Shown: piece by piece, positions 60,466-64,000 of the stretch
Position numbering within the stretch: position 1 is the first letter of the stretch
Layout of the letters: each line of letters begins with the position of its first letter
Source of the DNA: Mycobacterium sp. JS623
Lineage (GTDB): Bacteria > Actinomycetota > Actinomycetes > Mycobacteriales > Mycobacteriaceae
DNA: 64,000 bases
Direction of reading: 5' to 3'
Assembly (NCBI RefSeq): GCF_000328565.1
Contig: NC_019966.1
Coordinates: 1,240,001-1,304,000, forward strand
Notes under the pieces: generated by a model
The model's input: only the letters and a program-made list of their open reading frames with translations
Databases searched by the model: none
What the model was told of the DNA's origin: nothing
Program-made: the position numbers and the translations under genes

Positions 60466-61149
60466 TTAAACCTCGCTGCGCCACCCGCTGACGCCAACGG
60501 CGATCATCCGCAGCTGCTTGACCGCGGTGCGCTTGATCTCATCGATGGCCGCCTGGTCGTTGGCGTCCTCGGTGGCCTCGGCGATCACGATCATCGCGTT
60601 GACGAACAGGCTGGCCAGGATGTTGAGATCCTCGCTGCTCCAGGTGTTCAGCCCTGGAAACCGGGCTAGGTCGATCGCCAATTCCGAAGTGATCAACCGA
60701 ATTTCGGTGCGGATCGCGTACCGCAACACCGTCACACCGCTGGAGCGTTCGCGGCCGATGAACCGCCAGTGCTCGCGATCTTCGTTGAAGCTGTCGATGA
60801 GGATGTCGACGGTGGATTCGATGACGCGGTTGGGGTCGAGTTTGCCGGCCCGTGCAGAGCGCAGCATGTCGCGCAGTCTGCGGAACGACTCGTCGATCAA
60901 CACCAGCCCGAGCGCCTCCATCGACTCGAAATGCCGATAGAACGCCGCGGGCACGATGCCGGCCTCTCGCGTGACTTCGCGCAGGCTCAGCGCGGCGAAG
61001 CTGCGGTCCTCGAGCAGCCTCAGCGCCGCCGCGACGATGGCGCGGCGAGTGGCTTCTTTGCGCTCCTCGCGCGACAGGGTGTCGCGGGAGCGCGATTTAC
61101 TCGAACGACTCGATCTACTCGTTCGTGAACTGGGCGTACGACTGTTCAC
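60466..61149 (-). CDS. TetR-family regulator of the desaturase locus
   Basis: From GTG 61149 (VNSRTPSSRTSRSSRSSKSRS) the product is 227 residues. A Ser/Arg-rich tail is followed by the DNA-binding domain (RAIVAAALRLLEDRSFAALSLREVTREAGIVPAAFYRHFESMEAL, about 40-85) and a helical ligand domain. It diverges from the reductase-desaturase operon, with 69 bases between. Palindromes cover both start regions. It probably senses an acyl-CoA or fatty-acid signal and represses the operon. An upstream in-frame ATG at 61230 would overlap the divergent gene and is unlikely. Confidence 0.85.
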   Translation of the reverse strand: MNSRTPSSRTSRSSRSSKSRSRDTLSREERKEATRRAIVAAALRLLEDRSFAALSLREVTREAGIVPAAFYRHFESMEALGLVLIDESFRRLRDMLRSARAGKLDPNRVIESTVDILIDSFNEDREHWRFIGRERSSGVTVLRYAIRTEIRLITSELAIDLARFPGLNTWSSEDLNILASLFVNAMIVIAEATEDANDQAAIDEIKRTAVKQLRMIAVGVSGWRSEV

Positions 61150-61227
61150 TATGTGAAACCTACCACAACCTGCTCGAATCGGTTGACGGATTCCGGTGGC
61201 GTGCCGCACAGTGTACACATGTTCACT
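61145..61227. promoter_or_regulatory. Two palindromes flanking the divergent promoters of the desaturase locus
   Basis: TTCAC-TAT-GTGAA (61145-61157) is a perfect palindrome covering the TetR start codon. AGTGTACACATGTTCACT (61210-61227) is symmetric at 14 of 18 positions and covers the reductase start. Both share TTCAC and are good candidates for TetR binding. Confidence 0.45.
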
Positions 61228-62286
61228 CAAACTTTGACCCCGAGGCTGCGGGACAGGGTGCTCAGGTCACCGCTGGTCGACCTGCTGACTGGGCCCCACG
61301 GCGTGGACCGGTACACCGAACTTGTCGCCGCGACTTGGACCACGGGAGACGCCCGGGCCAAGATCGTTGCGGTCCGCCGCCAGACCCCGCGCAGCGTCAC
61401 CCTGACTCTCGAGCCCAACCGGGCGTTCACCGGCTTTCGCGCCGGACAGCACATCAACCTCACCGTCGAGATCGACGGCCGTCGCCGCACCCGGCCCTAC
61501 TCACCGGCCAGCGCCGAGGGCGCGCCGTACATCGAGCTGACCGTTGGCCGCCACGACGGCGGACTGGTCTCCACCTACCTCTACGAGCACGCGCGGCCCG
61601 GCATGGTCGTCGGACTCGACGCCGTGGGCGGGGACTTCGTACTCCCCGCCACCAGGCCGCAACGCATCCTGTTCGTCTCCGGCGGCAGCGGCATCACCCC
61701 GGTGATGTCGATGTTGCGCACCATGCGTGCTGAAGGCTCCGACCGCGAGGTGGCTTTCATCCACTACGCGCGTTCGGTTGACGAAGCCTGCTACCGAGAC
61801 GAGCTTGACGCCATGTCCGGCGTCAAGGTCTTGCACGGCTACACCCGCTCGACCGCCGGTTCCGATCTTGAGGGCCGGTTCGGGCCCGATCATCTGGCGG
61901 CGGCGATGCCAGACGCCGACGCCGTGTTCGTCTGCGGCCCGGCGGCTTTGGTCGACGCCGTCCGCGAGCACTGCCCAAACGTGCGCGCTGAGAGCTTCGT
62001 TCCGCCGGTTTTCGACACGTCAGCACAGGCGTCAGGCGGCAGCGTTACCTTCGCCGACAGCGGGGTCGAGGTGACTGACGACGGCAGGCCGCTACTCGAG
62101 CAGGCCGAAGCCGCGGGACTCACGCCTGAAAGTGGCTGCCGAATGGGCATCTGCCACAGCTGTACCCGTCGCAAAACCACCGGCGTGGTCCGCAACCTCA
62201 TCACCGGAACGGTGTCGAGTGCCGAGCAGGAGGACGTACAGATCTGCGTGACCGTCCCCGTCGGCGACGTCGACATCGCCCTTTAA
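61219..62286 (+). CDS. Ferredoxin-reductase-type electron donor for the desaturase (Rv3230c-like)
   Basis: The 355-residue protein starts at ATG 61219 (MFTQTLTPRLRDRVL). It has an FAD domain with RTRPYSPASA (about 93-102), an NAD(P) domain with LFVSGGSGITPVMSML (about 153-168) and VFVCGPAAL, and a C-terminal plant-type 2Fe-2S domain with CRMGICHSC and QICV (about 305-345). It passes electrons from NAD(P)H to the acyl-CoA desaturase encoded 16 bases downstream. The pair equals Rv3230c-desA3 of M. tuberculosis. Confidence 0.92.
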   Translation: MFTQTLTPRLRDRVLRSPLVDLLTGPHGVDRYTELVAATWTTGDARAKIVAVRRQTPRSVTLTLEPNRAFTGFRAGQHINLTVEIDGRRRTRPYSPASAEGAPYIELTVGRHDGGLVSTYLYEHARPGMVVGLDAVGGDFVLPATRPQRILFVSGGSGITPVMSMLRTMRAEGSDREVAFIHYARSVDEACYRDELDAMSGVKVLHGYTRSTAGSDLEGRFGPDHLAAAMPDADAVFVCGPAALVDAVREHCPNVRAESFVPPVFDTSAQASGGSVTFADSGVEVTDDGRPLLEQAEAAGLTPESGCRMGICHSCTRRKTTGVVRNLITGTVSSAEQEDVQICVTVPVGDVDIAL

Positions 62287-62302
62287 CCGAAAGGAGTTCG
62301 CC

Positions 62303-63463
62303 ATGACTGTCACCACCACAGCCACCGCTCCCGCCCCCAAGACGATCAGCAAGACCGTCGGCGGCAAGACCGTCAGCATGACCCCCGAGCAGGCCGAGGC
62401 GTTCGGCCGTGAGCTCGATGCACTGAAGGAACGCGTGATCGCCGATCTAGGTGAGCGCGACGCGACCTACATCCGCCGAATCATCAAGGCCCAACGGGCG
62501 CTTGAGGTCGGCGGCCGTGCGCTGCTGTTCGGCGGTATCTTCCCGCCGTTCTGGCTGGCTGGCACGGCGATGCTCGGCCTGTCGAAAATCATCGACAATA
62601 TGGAGATCGGTCACAACGTGATGCACGGCCAGTACGACTGGATGGGCGATCCGGCGATCTCCAGCCGCGGGTTCGAATGGGACACCGCGTGCCCGGGTGA
62701 TCAGTGGCGCCACTCGCACAACTACATGCACCACACCTACACCAACATCGTCGGGATGGACCGCGACATCGGTTACGGCATCCTGCGGATGAGTGAGGAC
62801 CAGAAGTGGCGGCCGTACTTCCTCGGCAACCCGATCTACGCATTCCTGTTGATGGTGCTGTTCCAGTATGGCGTTGCGCTGCACGAGCTCGAAACCGAGC
62901 GGATCCGCGCGGGTGAGATTTCGATCGCCGACAAGCGCGAGATCCTCGAAGGGATTTGGCGCAAGACCAAGCGGCAGACGCTGAAGGATTATGTGGCGTT
63001 CCCGCTGCTGGCCGGTCCGTTCGCGCCGTGGGTGTTGGCGGGCAACCTGACAGCCAACCTGATCCGCAACGTCTGGTCGTACATGATCATCTTCTGCGGT
63101 CACTTCCCCGAGGACGTCCAGGAGTTCTCCATCGAGGAGACCAAGGCCGAGACCCGCGGGATGTGGTACTTCCGCCAGATCCTCGGATCGGCAAACCTGA
63201 CCGGCGGCAAGCTCTTTCACATCCTGAGCGGCAACCTGTCATTCCAGATCGAGCACCATCTGTTCCCCGACATCCCGGCGCACCGCCACGCAGAAATCTC
63301 CGAAGAGGTCCGCGAGGTTTGCGGGCGCTACGGCGTCCCGTACAACACGGGTCCGCTGCCGAAGCAGTTCGCGACGGTGGTCCGCAAGATCATCAAGCTG
63401 GCGCTGCCCTCAGGTCTGGCAGACCGGGCACCAGTAGCAGATGCGGTCGCCACTGTTGTCTGA
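62303..63463 (+). CDS. desA3: Membrane acyl-CoA delta-9 desaturase
   Basis: ATG 62303 is preceded by AAAGGAGTTCGCC. The 386-residue membrane protein has the three His boxes of fatty-acid desaturases: GHNVMH (about 108), [11 protein letters not shown] (about 143-153) and [11 protein letters not shown] (about 313-323). Hydrophobic segments lie between. With its reductase it makes oleoyl/palmitoleoyl-CoA from saturated acyl-CoA at the membrane; DesA3 is the mycobacterial stearoyl-CoA desaturase. It is probably controlled by the divergent TetR. The end overlaps the convergent nei gene by 54 bases. Confidence 0.92.
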   Translation: MTVTTTATAPAPKTISKTVGGKTVSMTPEQAEAFGRELDALKERVIADLGERDATYIRRIIKAQRALEVGGRALLFGGIFPPFWLAGTAMLGLSKIIDNMEIGHNVMHGQYDWMGDPAISSRGFEWDTACPGDQWRHSHNYMHHTYTNIVGMDRDIGYGILRMSEDQKWRPYFLGNPIYAFLLMVLFQYGVALHELETERIRAGEISIADKREILEGIWRKTKRQTLKDYVAFPLLAGPFAPWVLAGNLTANLIRNVWSYMIIFCGHFPEDVQEFSIEETKAETRGMWYFRQILGSANLTGGKLFHILSGNLSFQIEHHLFPDIPAHRHAEISEEVREVCGRYGVPYNTGPLPKQFATVVRKIIKLALPSGLADRAPVADAVATVV

Positions 63464-64000
63464 CTCGATCGGCGTGCCGCAGCGTCGGCAGGGTAGCCCG
63501 CCGCGGCCGTAGACCCACAACTCTTGGCCGTGGCGGGTATTGCCGGTGGTCGTGCGATTCCACCGAGAGCGGTTCAGCCACAGCATGTCTCGGGCCCGCT
63601 GTACTATCCGCAGCGGGTCCTTGACCTGGCTGACCGCAGCGGTGGGCAGGTGCCCGGTGACGAAGCACAGTTCGTTGCAGAAGACGTTTCCGACACCAGC
63701 CATCACCCGCTGGTCGAGCAGCGTCTCGGACAGCGGGCGGTCGGGCTCGGCCACCAGGTTGACCGCCGCGACCTGCGGATCCCAGTCGTCGCCAAGAAGG
63801 TCGGGGCCCAGATGGGCGACGACGTCCATGTCGTGGTCGCGCTCGAGTACTTCGAGTACGCCCAGATCGATGCCAGCTGCCTGAAAGTCAGCCGTTTCCA
63901 GAATGATCCGGATCCGATAGCCTGCCCGGCTCGGCTTGCTGACCGGGTTGACCTTCCAACTGCCCTCCATCTTCAGGTCCGAATGGATGCTGGCTGTGCC
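63410..64000 (-). CDS. nei: Endonuclease VIII/formamidopyrimidine-DNA glycosylase (5' end outside window)
   Basis: The frame is open to the window edge, so the N-terminal catalytic Pro/Glu is not visible. Present are [30 protein letters not shown] (helix-two-turn-helix) and a C-terminal zinc finger with [11 protein letters not shown] and CYWCPVCQT. This is an Fpg/Nei DNA glycosylase that removes oxidised bases and nicks the strand. It matches Rv3297 (Nei) in gene order. It converges on and overlaps desA3. Confidence 0.88.
   Translation of the reverse strand, partial: GTASIHSDLKMEGSWKVNPVSKPSRAGYRIRIILETADFQAAGIDLGVLEVLERDHDMDVVAHLGPDLLGDDWDPQVAAVNLVAEPDRPLSETLLDQRVMAGVGNVFCNELCFVTGHLPTAAVSQVKDPLRIVQRARDMLWLNRSRWNRTTTGNTRHGQELWVYGRGGLPCRRCGTPIESDNSGDRICYWCPVCQT

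Noticed and set aside
1..64000. CRISPR array, insertion-sequence transposase or rRNA/tRNA gene
   Set aside because: No regularly spaced repeats, no Cas protein, no DDE or HUH transposase motif and no recognisable stable RNA gene were seen by eye.

Overview
The window comes from a high-GC actinobacterium and reads as a Mycobacterium/Mycolicibacterium chromosome. The evidence is a block of genes in the same relative order as the M. tuberculosis Rv3311-Rv3297 region (Rv3311-like, upp, pmmB, deoD/punA, amiB1, amiA1, Rv3304-like, lpdA, glpD2, Rv3300c-like, nei), plus a desA3/Rv3230c-type desaturase locus, an ESX-associated small protein, DUF732 and DUF2637 proteins and a PknH-like kinase. All family names come from reading motifs by eye; no database search was run.

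Region 1 (1-2233) is chromosomal core: the tail of a probable short-chain dehydrogenase, an Rv3311-like protein, a DUF6636-type lipoprotein, and the detached last 28 codons of an NlpC/P60 hydrolase gene.

Region 2 (about 2229-40893) is one integrated element of about 38.66 kb. It split the NlpC/P60 gene: the 5' part lies at 40889-41890 and the 3' part at 2145-2233. Both junctions share CTCGA, and the element-side flanks form near-perfect inverted arms. A large serine integrase starts 15 bp from one arm. The element holds no recognisable capsid, portal, tail, large terminase or lysis gene, and no relaxase or conjugation gene. It does keep a phage-like leftward operon (integrase, small proteins, a DnaD-like replication protein, a WhiB-like protein, Cys-rich small proteins). 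The rest is cargo, much of it defence-like: a type I restriction-modification operon ending in a HARE-HTH/GIY-YIG nuclease; a second GIY-YIG protein; an ApeA-like HEPN protein; two HEPN/zinc-ribbon proteins, one translationally coupled to a TauD-like dioxygenase; and a proteasome-like Ntn hydrolase preceded by three perfect hairpins. There is also a resolvase beside a 2.9 kb metabolic-looking module bounded by related 28-bp sites, a Ser/Thr kinase, and a chain of overlapping helix-turn-helix genes.

Region 3 (40889-64000) is core again: the truncated NlpC/P60 gene with its ESX-type partner, upp, pmmB, marR, an AbrB-type membrane protein, purine nucleoside phosphorylase, two M20 amidohydrolases, an AbiEi/DUF559 gene flanked by 58-bp inverted repeats, lpdA, glpD2, a pseudouridine synthase, a secreted GH2 glycosidase, two short-chain dehydrogenase-type genes, an enoyl-CoA hydratase, and a TetR-reductase-desaturase locus ending at nei. 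Core genes are packed tightly, with several convergent pairs overlapping at their 3' ends.

The most interesting parts are the exactly definable att sites in a cell-wall hydrolase gene, the dioxygenase-HEPN pair, and the N-terminal-threonine hydrolase with its structured leader. These are candidate, not proven, defence systems.
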